DNA of 64,000 nucleotides, taken from NCBI GenBank assembly GCA_947627235.1, contig CANQVG010000002.1, positions 1 to 64,000 of the forward strand, read 5' to 3'. Below are positions 1 through 7,646 of the stretch, in pieces. The translations under genes and the position numbers were made by a program. Numbering within the stretch: the stretch's first letter is position 1; the number at the start of each line of letters is the position of its first letter. A model generated the notes under the pieces. That model was not told the origin of the DNA. It did no database searches and worked only from the letters and a program-made list of their open reading frames with translations. Source of the stretch: an uncultured Clostridia bacterium. GTDB lineage: Bacteria > Bacillota > Clostridia > Oscillospirales > Ruminococcaceae.

Positions 1-611
1 CCCGTACCGAATTTATTGCAGGCTCCGCCAAAGGGGCTCACAACGCCGTCTGCATCACACTCGGTACGGGTGTAGGCGGTGGAATAATCATTGACGATAA
101 GATATACTCCGGCTTCAATTTTGCCGGAGCCGAGATAGGTCATATGGTTATCGAAGTAGGCGGTGTTGAGTGTACATGCGGCAGGCGAGGCTGCTTCGAG
201 GCTTACAGCTCTGCTACCGGTCTGATAAGAATGACAAAAGAGGCAATGGACGCTCACCCCGAATCCAAAATGCACGAAATGATGGGCGACCACATTTCGG
301 GAAGACTCGCTTTTAACGCTATGCGTGAGGGCGACGCGGCCGCGAAAGAGGTAGTCGATAAATACATCAGATACCTTGCCGCGGGAATCGCCAATACAAT
401 AAACATTTTCCAACCGGAGGTGCTCTGCATCGGCGGGGGAGTATGCAACGAGGGCGACGCGCTTATGGTGCCGCTGCGCGAGGCGGTCGGGAACGAGGTA
501 TATTCAAAACGTTCCGCCAAAAATACCGAAATTGTCCGCGCCACACTGGGCAACGAAGCGGGGATAATCGGTGCGGCGTTTTTGGGTCTTCAGCGTAAAA
601 AGGAGCGGTAA
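1..611 (+). CDS. glcK: ROK-family glucokinase, 5' end cut by window
   Basis: This is the C-terminal part of a ROK-family sugar kinase, which phosphorylates glucose to glucose-6-phosphate with ATP in the cytoplasm. The reading frame is open from base 3, so the N-terminal ATP-binding half lies outside the window. The visible part has the ROK glycine-rich stretch L-G-T-G-V-G-G-G, the A-E-I-G-H metal/substrate segment, and the zinc-binding ROK signature C-x-C-G-x-x-G-C with E two residues later (around base 170-200). The stop at 609-611 lies 42 bases before ruvX on the same strand, so the two are probably co-transcribed. Assignment to the family is firm; glucose as substrate is inferred because glucokinase is the usual clostridial single-copy ROK kinase. 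A ROK repressor is unlikely because the catalytic motifs are intact. Confidence 0.88.
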   Translation, partial: RTEFIAGSAKGAHNAVCITLGTGVGGGIIIDDKIYSGFNFAGAEIGHMVIEVGGVECTCGRRGCFEAYSSATGLIRMTKEAMDAHPESKMHEMMGDHISGRLAFNAMREGDAAAKEVVDKYIRYLAAGIANTINIFQPEVLCIGGGVCNEGDALMVPLREAVGNEVYSKRSAKNTEIVRATLGNEAGIIGAAFLGLQRKKER

Positions 612-653
612 ATGGGCATTACAGTCCGTGTTGCTGAGAACGAGAGGTGAAAT

Positions 654-1076
654 ATGAAGATTCTTGCGATAGACTACGGCGATTCGAGGACGGGTCTTGC
701 ATACTGCGACAAATACGAGTCTATAGCTTCTCCTCTCGGAACGCTGTTTGAAAAAAGTCCCGAAAGATGTTTTCACAGAATACTTGAAAAGGCGGAGGAG
801 CTCGGCAGCGAGCTGATAGTCGTCGGGCATCCCGTAAATATGGACGGTTCGGCGGGAGCAAGGGCAAAGCTTTGTGAGGAGCTTGCGAAAAGACTGAAGG
901 CAGGGAGCGGCATTGAGACGGTTTTATGGGACGAACGCGTCACCACGGTGCAGGCTGCGGGTATTCTCAATGAGACTAATGTCCGCGGTAAAAAGCGCAA
1001 AGAGGTTATAGACACCGTCGCCGCGACGCTTATTCTCGAAAGCTATCTCGACTATCGCCGCAAAAAAGGGCAATAA
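654..1076 (+). CDS. ruvX: Holliday junction resolvase-like RuvX (YqgF)
   Basis: A 140-residue protein of the RuvX/YqgF RNase H-fold family, implicated in resolving Holliday junctions and in 16S rRNA processing in other bacteria. The N-terminus M-K-I-L-A-I-D-Y-G-D-S-R-T-G carries the first catalytic aspartate. The middle has V-V-G-H-P-V-N-M-D-G and W-D-E-R-V-T-T, and the C-terminus has the late acidic residue in V-I-D-T-V-A-A. The length is normal for the family. The start is set by GAGAGGTG seven bases upstream. In many Firmicutes ruvX neighbours a DUF1292 gene, as here, although here DUF1292 faces it from the other strand. Family identity is secure; the exact cellular role is taken from the family. 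Confidence 0.93.
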   Translation: MKILAIDYGDSRTGLAYCDKYESIASPLGTLFEKSPERCFHRILEKAEELGSELIVVGHPVNMDGSAGARAKLCEELAKRLKAGSGIETVLWDERVTTVQAAGILNETNVRGKKRKEVIDTVAATLILESYLDYRRKKGQ

Positions 1077-1440
1077 AACAGCGCCCACAATGCGGCGCCA
1101 AAGTTTGATATTAAGGTAATAAAACCCGACTCGAAAGCTTTCGGGCTTTACGCGTTCGGGACGGGGACAATTTAGAGGCGGGTTTTATGCTGAATAAAAT
1201 CCGCCTTGCCGATATTTGCGGACATAAAACCCGCACGAAGCAGGGTGGGTAAAGACGCCCCAAAAGTTTCTCGCTCCCTTCGTCCGACGCTGAGCGTCGG
1301 GAGGTCTGCAGTCCGCTTTCGGAGGACGAATCCCTTAATTTATGTGTTGGATTTAAAAAAACCGCAAATTGTCGCACAAGGCAGAAAAATGACTCATTTG
1401 TTACGCGCTTATTCTGTACGTTTTGAGAAAAAATATTCGT
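1077..1440. repeat. gene-free gap built of nested inverted repeats
   Basis: No credible gene lies between ruvX and the convergent DUF1292 gene. The element GCGGGTTTTATG at 1178-1189 is flanked by its reverse complement on both sides: a 10-base match at 1119-1128 and a perfect 12-base match at 1223-1234. The centre copy can therefore pair either way. A further perfect dyad, CCGACGCT / AGCGTCGG around one base, lies at 1284-1300. None has a run of T beside it, so they are not ordinary terminators. A degenerate miniature element or a structured 3' RNA are both possible. Confidence 0.5.
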
Positions 1441-1773
1441 TCAGGATTCTTCATCGGGGACATCGCTGTCTTCGTCATCTTCGTCGCTGTCGTAGTATCC
1501 CTCGAGACGTTCAAGAAAAATACCGCCAATGCGCTCATATTCTTCATCATCGTCAATGGAAATAAGAGTTTCCTCGTCATCGGGGTTTTCGAGTTTGAGG
1601 ACTACAAGCTCGGCGTCTCCGGCAATTGAGTCCTTCGGATCGTCGTAGACCGGAACCATAGCGTAATATACGTTGCCGTTTTCCTCGTAGGTGTCTAAAA
1701 GTTCAAAGGTCTGCTCCTCGCCGTTTTCATCGGAGAGGGTATATAAATCGGGACCATAGTCTAAATTTTTCAT
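1441..1773 (-). CDS. DUF1292 family acidic protein (YrzB-like)
   Basis: A 110-residue, strongly acidic protein of the DUF1292 family, conserved in Firmicutes and of unknown function. It shows the family pattern L-x-D-E-N-G-E-E-Q-T-F-E-L-L-D-T, then Y-Y-A-M-V-P and V-V-L-K-L-E. The last 20 residues are almost all D, E and S, so the tail is likely disordered. Its own promoter is listed separately. It converges on ruvX across the repeat-filled gap. In relatives the gene sits beside ruvX in the same direction, so its orientation here suggests a local rearrangement. No enzymatic motif is visible. Confidence 0.85.
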   Translation of the reverse strand: MKNLDYGPDLYTLSDENGEEQTFELLDTYEENGNVYYAMVPVYDDPKDSIAGDAELVVLKLENPDDEETLISIDDDEEYERIGGIFLERLEGYYDSDEDDEDSDVPDEES

Positions 1774-1809
1774 ATCGTTTTCCTTTACATTTTTATTCGC
1801 AACACATTT

Positions 1810-1838
1810 ATTATATCTGATATCCTCTGCAAAGTCAA
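1810..1838 (-). promoter_or_regulatory. sigma-A promoter of the DUF1292 gene
   Basis: Read on the minus strand: TTGACT (1838-1833), 17 bases, TATAAT (1815-1810). It lies about 37 bases before the DUF1292 start codon. Confidence 0.7.
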
Positions 1839-1896
1839 TAGGGAAAATGTTAACAATATATTAAATAAAATTTTTAAAAAAATTTTAAAAAAAGTA

Positions 1897-1925
1897 TTGA
1901 CAATCTACAAAAAGTATGTTATAGT
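1897..1925 (+). promoter_or_regulatory. strong sigma-A promoter of candidate RNA
   Basis: TTGACA at 1897-1902, a 17-base spacer, TATAGT at 1920-1925, preceded by a long A/T-rich UP-like tract (1855-1892). It points into a stretch without a long reading frame. Predicted start of transcription is near 1932. Confidence 0.78.
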
Positions 1926-1931
1926 ATAGAC

Positions 1932-2323
1932 ACAGAGAAGAGAAGAAAAGAGAAAAGAAAAAAATCTAAAGGGAGAGGGTTCCAATGAAGAGGTAGCTTC
2001 AATCACAGGTCGCAGGCCAACCACCGTATGACTTATGAAAGCAGTGATTCTTATGAAACTCGCAAGATCTTGGATTTGATTCCGAAATAAACTGAAAGAG
2101 GTGAGTCCCGCATACAGTTAAGCTTTAAAAAAGATTCATACAAATAGAAGCTGAAAGAATAATCTACGGAGATGATTCCGATGAATGTAAACAAACACAA
2201 AATTCTCTGAAATGCTTTGAAAGGCGTGAATCCAATGAACAGGTGTTTTACCGCATAGCGGATAAAGTTAAAAATAAAAATTTTATATATATAAAAGGAG
2301 CGGTTCACCACCGCTTCTTTTTT
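1932..2323 (+). ncRNA. candidate structured RNA of ~390 nt made of five repeat units
   Basis: A self-contained transcription unit: near-consensus promoter at 1897-1925, no gene-length ORF, and a hairpin-plus-T terminator at 2297-2323. After an A/G-rich start (1932-1970) the core GTGATTCCNATGAA occurs five times with spacing of roughly 55-70 bases: 1978-1989 (shortened), 2044-2057, 2101-2114 (degenerate), 2172-2185 and 2226-2239 (GTGAATCCAATGAA). Four copies are preceded by TGAAAG at varying distance. Three copies place an ATG behind a purine-rich stretch, opening mini-ORFs of 3-9 codons, so a set of tiny peptides is an alternative. It lacks a tRNA-like CCA end (not tmRNA) and does not resemble 6S or RNase P RNA by eye. 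I do not recognise the family. Confidence 0.6.
2297..2323 (+). terminator. intrinsic terminator of the candidate RNA
   Basis: Stem GGAGCGGT / ACCGCTTC with loop TCACC, preceded by AAAA and followed by six T. Confidence 0.82.
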
Positions 2324-2342
2324 CATATGAGCAGTTTTATTT

Positions 2343-2370
2343 CCGTCCGGGCAATACCGGACGGTTTTTT
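2343..2370 (+). terminator. second, back-up intrinsic terminator
   Basis: Perfect 8-bp stem CCGTCCGG / CCGGACGG, loop GCAATA, then TTTTTT. It lies 19 bases after the first terminator, so the upstream unit ends in two tandem terminators. Confidence 0.82.
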
Positions 2371-2434
2371 GCGCCGAAAATTTTTCAAAACAGTAATTAC
2401 CGTGATACAAGCCGAATATATATGTTTTGAGAAA

Positions 2435-2512
2435 TCAGAAGTCAGAAAAATGGACAGAAGGCTAAGGTCGGAAGTCGCCGCAGTTCTGACCTCTGACCTC
2501 TGACAATCTGAC
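2435..2512. repeat. heptamer tandem repeat with inverted partner
   Basis: TCTGACC is repeated in tandem from 2485 (three units, the third ending in A), followed by one more TCTGACA-like unit to 2512. The inverse, TCAGAAGTCAGAA at 2435-2447, pairs with 2484-2496 with one mismatch, giving a hairpin of about 13 bp enclosing 36 bases. It ends about 18 bases before the start codon of the next gene. It looks like a dispersed intergenic repeat rather than a terminator, since no T run follows. Confidence 0.55.
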
Positions 2513-2529
2513 ATCAAATAGGAGGAGCT

Positions 2530-4062
2530 ATGGATTTTAAGCTTACAAGGGAGAATTTCACCGTACAGAAGGTGCTTCTTGATACGGTGAGCGAGCAGGC
2601 GCTCGAGCTGGACTATGTCCTGCCCGACTACTGCCCTGAGATTTTCAAGGTTCTGAGCTGCAGGATATACCCGTCGGCGGCGCGCAGAACCTACAGCGGG
2701 ACAAAGCTCGGCTATGAGCTTACCGCGTTGGTTAGGGTGGTTTATGTTTCGGAGGACGGCGAAATATCCGCCGTAGAACAGAAGCTGTCCTATGACAAGT
2801 CGGTGGAGCTGAGCTACAGCCCAAAATCGCCGGTCGTGTATATCGACCCCACTGTCGAGACCAAAAGCTGCCGAGTTGTGAATAAGCGCAGGGTAGACAT
2901 CAGGGGCGTCATATCGGTCAAGGTAAAGGTTCTTGCAGACGAGCCGCGTCAGGCAGTGACGACCGCACAGGGCGGGGGAATACAGCTCAGAAAGACGCTT
3001 GTCACATATCCGTCTAAGAGACTGTTCATCACAAAAAGGGTGACGGTTATAGATGAGGTTGAGATAATACAGACAAAGCCGCCTGTCGGGGTGGTTCTTC
3101 GCACCGATGCGTCTGTCAGCTCTTCCGAGAAAAAGGTTCTTTCGGGCAAGCTTCTTACAAAGGGAGAAGCGGGGGTTACCGTAATTTACATACCCGAGGG
3201 CGGCGGCGAGATAGAGAAGATAAGCTTTGAGCTTCCGTTTTCTCAGGTATCTGACGTTGAGGGGCTTGACGAGAGATATGACGTATTTGTGGACGCGAGC
3301 GTTTCAAGCTGTGAGATAAGACCAGTTTCAAAGAGCGAACCGGCAAAGGTAGAGTGTGAGCTGGGAATAGACATAAGCTGTCTTGCATTGAAGTTCGAGA
3401 GCGCTCAGCTTGCCGACGATGTATTTTCTACCGAGTGCGAGGCCGATGCCGACAAGACCGACTGCTCTATCGAGTGTGTTCCGGTGCAGGTCAATGAAGC
3501 TCACCGCGTCAAGACCACTCTCACGTACAGCGAGGGCGAGATAAAAAATGTGATGTTTGCGAGCGCCGAAGCGGGTAAGCTTTCGGGAGTGGTCAAGAAA
3601 CCGGGCGGAGAGAGCGCCTTTGCCGGCAAACTCACCGTTACTGTGTTTGCAAAAAATGAGTCGGGCAAGCCGATATGTCTCGAAACCGAGGTTCCGTATG
3701 AGCACGAGCTTGAAAATCCCGTATGCGACTGTTCCTATTCGGACATAAGGGCGTCGGTCGGCACGGTGACTTATAATCTCACCAGTTCGAACGCGATAGA
3801 GGTCAGCGTAGATGTCAGGATTAAGGGGTACGTCTGCGAGGCGAAGTCCCGAAGCTTCATCAGCGACATACGCCTTGACGAGTCGAAGCCGATTCAGCGC
3901 GACCGCGACTGTTCTCTCAAGCTTTACTATGCTGAGACGGGTGAACAGCCGTGGGAGATAGCTAAGCGCTGCCATGCGAACCTTAACTCGATTCTCGAAG
4001 AAAACGAAATAGACAGCGAAGCGGTGGAAACCGGCTGCATGCTGTTGATACCGATAGAATGA
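2530..4062 (+). CDS. SPOCS (DUF3794) and LysM domain protein
   Basis: A 510-residue protein with repeated SPOCS/DUF3794 modules, a domain found in clostridial spore-coat and spore-morphogenesis proteins. Recognisable pieces are the early L-D-Y-V-L-P-D-Y-C-P-E-I-F-K-V-L segment (residues 27-42), repeated P-F-S-Q-V and P-Y-E-H-E-L type strands, and a C-terminal LysM-like region from about residue 463 (L-Y-Y-A-E-T-G-E-Q-P-W-E-I-A-K-R, ending M-L-L-I-P-I-E). There is no signal peptide, consistent with assembly from the mother-cell cytoplasm. The start follows AGGAGGAG. The gene ends 12 bases before spoIVA, so both probably share a mother-cell transcript. GATACAAG at 2404-2411 weakly resembles a sigma-E -10 box; I do not rely on it. 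Confidence 0.85.
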   Translation: MDFKLTRENFTVQKVLLDTVSEQALELDYVLPDYCPEIFKVLSCRIYPSAARRTYSGTKLGYELTALVRVVYVSEDGEISAVEQKLSYDKSVELSYSPKSPVVYIDPTVETKSCRVVNKRRVDIRGVISVKVKVLADEPRQAVTTAQGGGIQLRKTLVTYPSKRLFITKRVTVIDEVEIIQTKPPVGVVLRTDASVSSSEKKVLSGKLLTKGEAGVTVIYIPEGGGEIEKISFELPFSQVSDVEGLDERYDVFVDASVSSCEIRPVSKSEPAKVECELGIDISCLALKFESAQLADDVFSTECEADADKTDCSIECVPVQVNEAHRVKTTLTYSEGEIKNVMFASAEAGKLSGVVKKPGGESAFAGKLTVTVFAKNESGKPICLETEVPYEHELENPVCDCSYSDIRASVGTVTYNLTSSNAIEVSVDVRIKGYVCEAKSRSFISDIRLDESKPIQRDRDCSLKLYYAETGEQPWEIAKRCHANLNSILEENEIDSEAVETGCMLLIPIE

Positions 4063-4074
4063 GCAGGTGAAAAT

Positions 4075-5553
4075 ATGACAAATACAAACATATACAAGAG
4101 CATTTCCGAGCGCACCGGCGGCGACATCTATATCGGCGTCGTCGGACCCGTGAGAAGCGGAAAATCAACATTTATCCGCAGGTTTATGGAGGAGCTTGTA
4201 ATTCCCAACATTTCTGAGCAGTATATGCGTGAGCGTGCTGTTGACGAGCTTCCACAGGCTTCGGCGGGCAGAACGATAATGACTACCGAGCCGAAGTTCA
4301 TTCCCGAGGAAGCTGTCGCGATAAGCCTTGACGACGCGGCGACGGTAAACATCAGAATGATAGACTGCGTCGGTTATATCATTCCTTCGGCTGTAGGATA
4401 TATCGAGAACGACGCGCCGAGAATGGTCAGAACTCCGTGGTTTGATACCGAGGTGCCGTTTAATATGGCAGCCGAGATAGGCACTCAGAAAGTCATTACC
4501 GAGCACTCGACGGTCGGAATAGTAGTCACCACCGACGGTTCCGTCTCGGGACTTGACCGCGACGAATACGAGGAGTGCGAGCAAAGGGTCATAAGCGAGC
4601 TTTCGGAGCTTGGCAAGCCGTTTGTCGTGCTGATGAACACCGTCGACGAGACATCCGAGCGCACCGAAGCGCTTTGCGAGAGTCTGCGTCAGAAATACGG
4701 AGTTGCGGTGCTGCCCGTCAACTGCCTCACGATGACCCGCGACGACATCTCGAAAATCATAACCTCATTATTATATGCTTTCCCGGTCAAGGAGATAGGC
4801 GTGAGCATGCCCCGCTGGGTAAATTCGCTCTCTAAGGGTCACTGGCTCAAGGAGGAGCTTTTCGGCGGGATCAGGCGTTCGGCTGAAAAGGTGAAATTCC
4901 TGCGCGACATCAAGGCACTCTGCGGAGAGATTACCGAGTGCGACGACGTTTTGAGTTCCGGCATCTCCGAGATAGACCTCGGCACCGGCGCCTGCAAGAT
5001 AAAGGTCGAGCTTGACGGAACGCTGTTCTATAAGATTCTCAGCGAGGAGTCGGGACTCGAAATATCCGGCGACGACGAGCTTATGCCGACAATTCTGGAG
5101 CTTGTGAGGTTCAAAAGACGCTTCGAGAAGTTTTCACAGGCGCTCGATCAGGTCGAAAGGACCGGTTACGGCATAGTTATGCCGGACGAGGGCGAGCTGT
5201 CGCTCGACGAGCCGGAGATAATCCGTCAAGGCGGGAAATACGGCGTAAGGCTCAAGGCAAACGCGCCGTCCATTCACCTTATCCGCGCGGACATTTCGGC
5301 GGAGGTAGAGCCGATAGTCGGTTCGGAGAGGCAGAGCGAGGAGCTAATCAGCTACCTTATGAACGACTTCGACCGTGACCCCGAGAAAATTTGGGATACA
5401 AACATCTTCGGAAAGTCGCTTTCGGAGCTTGTGAGCGAGGGGCTTCAGCAGAAACTCAGCCGACTGCCCGAGGACGCCCGTGAGAAGCTTCGCGAAGCGG
5501 TGGAGCGCATCATCAACGAAGGCTGTTCGGGACTTATCTGCCTGCTGATATAA
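4075..5553 (+). CDS. spoIVA: stage IV sporulation protein A
   Basis: A 492-residue SpoIVA, the ATPase that polymerises on the forespore surface as the basement layer of the spore coat. Near the N-terminus it has the Walker A motif G-P-V-R-S-G-K-S-T (residues 24-32), then the switch-like I-D-C-V-G-Y segment and the D-x-x-E-Y-E-E-C-E-Q-R-V region typical of this TRAFAC-class protein. The C-terminus G-C-S-G-L-I-C-L-L-I is characteristic of the family and is needed for anchoring in Bacillus. The length matches the family. The start follows AGGTGAAAAT. An intrinsic terminator follows directly, closing the two-gene unit with the SPOCS protein upstream. Confidence 0.97.
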   Translation: MTNTNIYKSISERTGGDIYIGVVGPVRSGKSTFIRRFMEELVIPNISEQYMRERAVDELPQASAGRTIMTTEPKFIPEEAVAISLDDAATVNIRMIDCVGYIIPSAVGYIENDAPRMVRTPWFDTEVPFNMAAEIGTQKVITEHSTVGIVVTTDGSVSGLDRDEYEECEQRVISELSELGKPFVVLMNTVDETSERTEALCESLRQKYGVAVLPVNCLTMTRDDISKIITSLLYAFPVKEIGVSMPRWVNSLSKGHWLKEELFGGIRRSAEKVKFLRDIKALCGEITECDDVLSSGISEIDLGTGACKIKVELDGTLFYKILSEESGLEISGDDELMPTILELVRFKRRFEKFSQALDQVERTGYGIVMPDEGELSLDEPEIIRQGGKYGVRLKANAPSIHLIRADISAEVEPIVGSERQSEELISYLMNDFDRDPEKIWDTNIFGKSLSELVSEGLQQKLSRLPEDAREKLREAVERIINEGCSGLICLLI

Positions 5554-5557
5554 TTTT

Positions 5558-5589
5558 AAAACGGGGAGCCGCTCGGTTTCCCCGTTTTT
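5558..5589 (+). terminator. terminator of the spoIVA unit
   Basis: Stem AAAACGGGGA / TCCCCGTTTT followed by T, starting four bases after the spoIVA stop. Confidence 0.8.
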
Positions 5590-5654
5590 ATTCGTCTGTT
5601 TTTTAATATACTTGGGCAAGAGTATAACTTTTGCTATATATAATTGTCAGACAG

Positions 5655-5691
5655 AAAACGCTCCGACGATTTTATACTCGTCCGGAGCGTT
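5655..5691 (-). terminator. probable terminator of the minus-strand gene at 5.7 kb
   Basis: Long stem AACGCTCCG-ACGA / TCGT-CCGGAGCGTT with one bulge. On the minus strand it is followed by TTTT. Confidence 0.6.
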
Positions 5692-5747
5692 CCTATTCAC
5701 TGTTTAAACCTATTGCACAAGGCAAGGGCTTTTGCAGCCTGCAAAAA

Positions 5748-6950
5748 TCAGTATATCAGTATCATCGTTTCGTCGTAGCCAAGCTCCGAGAGTACGGGTA
5801 TCAGCGACTCGTCCGAAACTGCAGGTATCAGCGTTTTGCCGCTGTCTTTCAGTTCCTCGGCAACGCTTCTGAACACCACCGTCGCCTTGTCGCTCTCGCC
5901 GAGTCCCGAATAAGAGACCTCGGTGCCGTCGGCGCGAACAAGCCTCGTACCCACGGCGGCGGAGTCGTATCTGACGTAAATGGTGTTGCAGTTGAGAAGC
6001 GACGGGTCATTCAGGACTTCGTCTCTGCCCGCGACGATATCTTCGGCGTTGACCTCGACGGCGTAGCTCTTAGCCGAACCGAGCGTATCCTGCAAGGCGT
6101 TTGAAAATTCGGCGAGGGCGGTGTATCTGTCCGCGCTCTGAACGATAGCGCCGACATATCCGAGGTCGGAACGCCTAAACGGCGGAAACTCGAGTTCGCC
6201 CGCGATGATGCCCGCAAAGCCCGCTTCGGAAATCTCGGAGACAAGGCTTGAAATATAGCTGCGGGAATTTTCGGAAAAAGCGGAAATCCACGGCTGACCT
6301 CCCGCTGCGAGGGAATTGTCGAGCCAAGTGCTGGTAGAGTTTTCAAAGAGATAGCATATGCTTTTATCCGCCCAGCTAAGAATGTGGTCTGTAAGAACCG
6401 ACAGACGCGCGTACGGCAGAAGTCCGGCATCGGAAATCTTCTTTGCCGCGTCTGAGAGGCTGTTTATCGCCTGAGAAGACACCGCTGAAACTTTAATCGC
6501 ACTCTCATTTGCGGTATTGTAGCCTATTGTTCCGCCGTCTGCAAGCAGTTCAAGCGCTATGCCGTAGTAGTTATTCTCGACAGCGTATCCGATATTCTGT
6601 TCTAAAACCGCGTCATAGCTCTGCGAATCCGGCAGCGAGACGAACAGTATGCCCTTTTTAGGGTCAGGTTCCGGCTCCGGTTCGGTTGTGACCGGAGTGG
6701 TATCGGGCGGAGGCGTGGTCGTCGTAGGTGTTGTAATAGGTTCCGAGGGACCGGGCGTGGGCGTTGTCACGGAAGCCTGCCTATCGGGACGGTTACGCAT
6801 AAAGTCCATAATCGGCTTGCCGACGCTGTAACCGAGAAAAGCTATCCCGAGCAGCAGCGCAACGGTGAGAAAGACGTTCAGAACGGTGCGTGCCGGCGAG
6901 CGCTTTCTTTTGAACATTGGCTTTGTTTTTTTAATTTTTCTTTTTCGCAT
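5748..6950 (-). CDS. membrane-anchored putative glycosidase-like TIM-barrel protein
   Basis: A 400-residue protein with a very basic N-terminus (K/R-rich to residue 20), one membrane anchor (about residues 23-45), a Pro/Thr/Glu-rich linker (60-98) and an extracytoplasmic domain. The domain opens with K-K-G-I-L-F-V-S-L-P and carries beta-strand-like repeats such as G-I-A-L-E-L-L, L-P-Y-A-R-L-S-V-L and F-A-G-I-I-A-G-E-L-E-F. This resembles the DUF4015/GH18-like putative glycosyl hydrolase fold of Firmicutes cell-surface proteins, but I could not identify a catalytic acid pair. It ends with Y-D-E-T-M-I-L-I-Y. It lies 18 bases downstream of the Rnf-like operon on the same strand and may be co-transcribed. 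The function is not established. Confidence 0.6.
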   Translation of the reverse strand: MRKRKIKKTKPMFKRKRSPARTVLNVFLTVALLLGIAFLGYSVGKPIMDFMRNRPDRQASVTTPTPGPSEPITTPTTTTPPPDTTPVTTEPEPEPDPKKGILFVSLPDSQSYDAVLEQNIGYAVENNYYGIALELLADGGTIGYNTANESAIKVSAVSSQAINSLSDAAKKISDAGLLPYARLSVLTDHILSWADKSICYLFENSTSTWLDNSLAAGGQPWISAFSENSRSYISSLVSEISEAGFAGIIAGELEFPPFRRSDLGYVGAIVQSADRYTALAEFSNALQDTLGSAKSYAVEVNAEDIVAGRDEVLNDPSLLNCNTIYVRYDSAAVGTRLVRADGTEVSYSGLGESDKATVVFRSVAEELKDSGKTLIPAVSDESLIPVLSELGYDETMILIY

Positions 6951-6968
6951 ACCGAAACCACTTCCTTG

Positions 6969-7544
6969 TCAGATTTTCAGGCTGTAAATAATCATAGCGA
7001 TAATCCCGATGTACAGTACCGAGGCAGGAAAGCCGCGGAACGACGCGGGAACGTTTTCATTTGAAAGCTTTTTGTAGTTAATTGCGAGAAGATATGCCGC
7101 GAGAACGAAGCCCAAGCCGAGTTCTGCCGCGTAAATAAGTCTGTCCGAAAGGGGCGCTCCGCCGATGCCGTTATTGAAAAGACACCCAAGCACCGCGCAG
7201 TTAAAAGCGGTCAGATGAACGTATTTTCTGAGCGCGTAAAAATGCTTCTTCGCGACTATTCTTATTACCAAGAGAGTCAGAATATATACAAGTCCAAGGC
7301 ACAGGACGTAAACAGTCGGCTTAAAAAGTCGGGATGTTTCGGTTTTAAGAAGTCCCTCGGCGTAATAGGCGATAAGGCTTGAAAGCACGGAAAACTCAGT
7401 TATGAACGCCCCGAACGACAAAAGCTGTTTCGGCGATTTAGCACACTCTATGAGGGTAGAAGTGCCGATTGCCGAGGTGAATATGACGTTTTCGAGCGTG
7501 ATTGCTGCGAACGCAGAGAGAAGCATCTGCAAAAACGCGGTCAT
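6969..7544 (-). CDS. Rnf/Nqr membrane subunit, RnfA-like
   Basis: A 191-residue integral membrane protein with six predicted segments, of the RnfA/RnfE/NqrD/NqrE family. The N-terminal half-repeat contains L-E-N-V-I-F-T-S-A-I-G-T-S. The second half has N-C-A-V-L-G-C-L-F-N-N-G, matching the family's cysteine-containing half-helix that holds a [2Fe-2S] cluster between the A and E subunits. The C-terminus V-P-A-S-F-R-G-F-P matches the RnfA form. In complete systems these subunits carry electrons across the membrane between ferredoxin and NAD coupled to Na+ or H+ transport. Here only D-, E- and A-like subunits are encoded, so the partner oxidoreductase is unclear. Confidence 0.72.
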   Translation of the reverse strand: MTAFLQMLLSAFAAITLENVIFTSAIGTSTLIECAKSPKQLLSFGAFITEFSVLSSLIAYYAEGLLKTETSRLFKPTVYVLCLGLVYILTLLVIRIVAKKHFYALRKYVHLTAFNCAVLGCLFNNGIGGAPLSDRLIYAAELGLGFVLAAYLLAINYKKLSNENVPASFRGFPASVLYIGIIAMIIYSLKI

Positions 7545-7646
7545 AACCCGTGACTTCCTTTCTGGATATTATAGTATGACGCAGGCAAGTAATCTATCGA
7601 ATTAGGGGAGCGGGTATTGAATGTCTGCGATAAACTGCTGAAGTTA

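Noticed and set aside
1932-2323. tmRNA, 6S RNA or RNase P RNA
   Set aside because: No tRNA-like ends or resume ORF, no long central bubble of 6S type, and none of the conserved RNase P blocks could be seen.
2404-2411. Sigma-E -10 box (GATACAAG) before the SPOCS gene
   Set aside because: Six of eight bases match but no convincing -35 element stands at the right distance.
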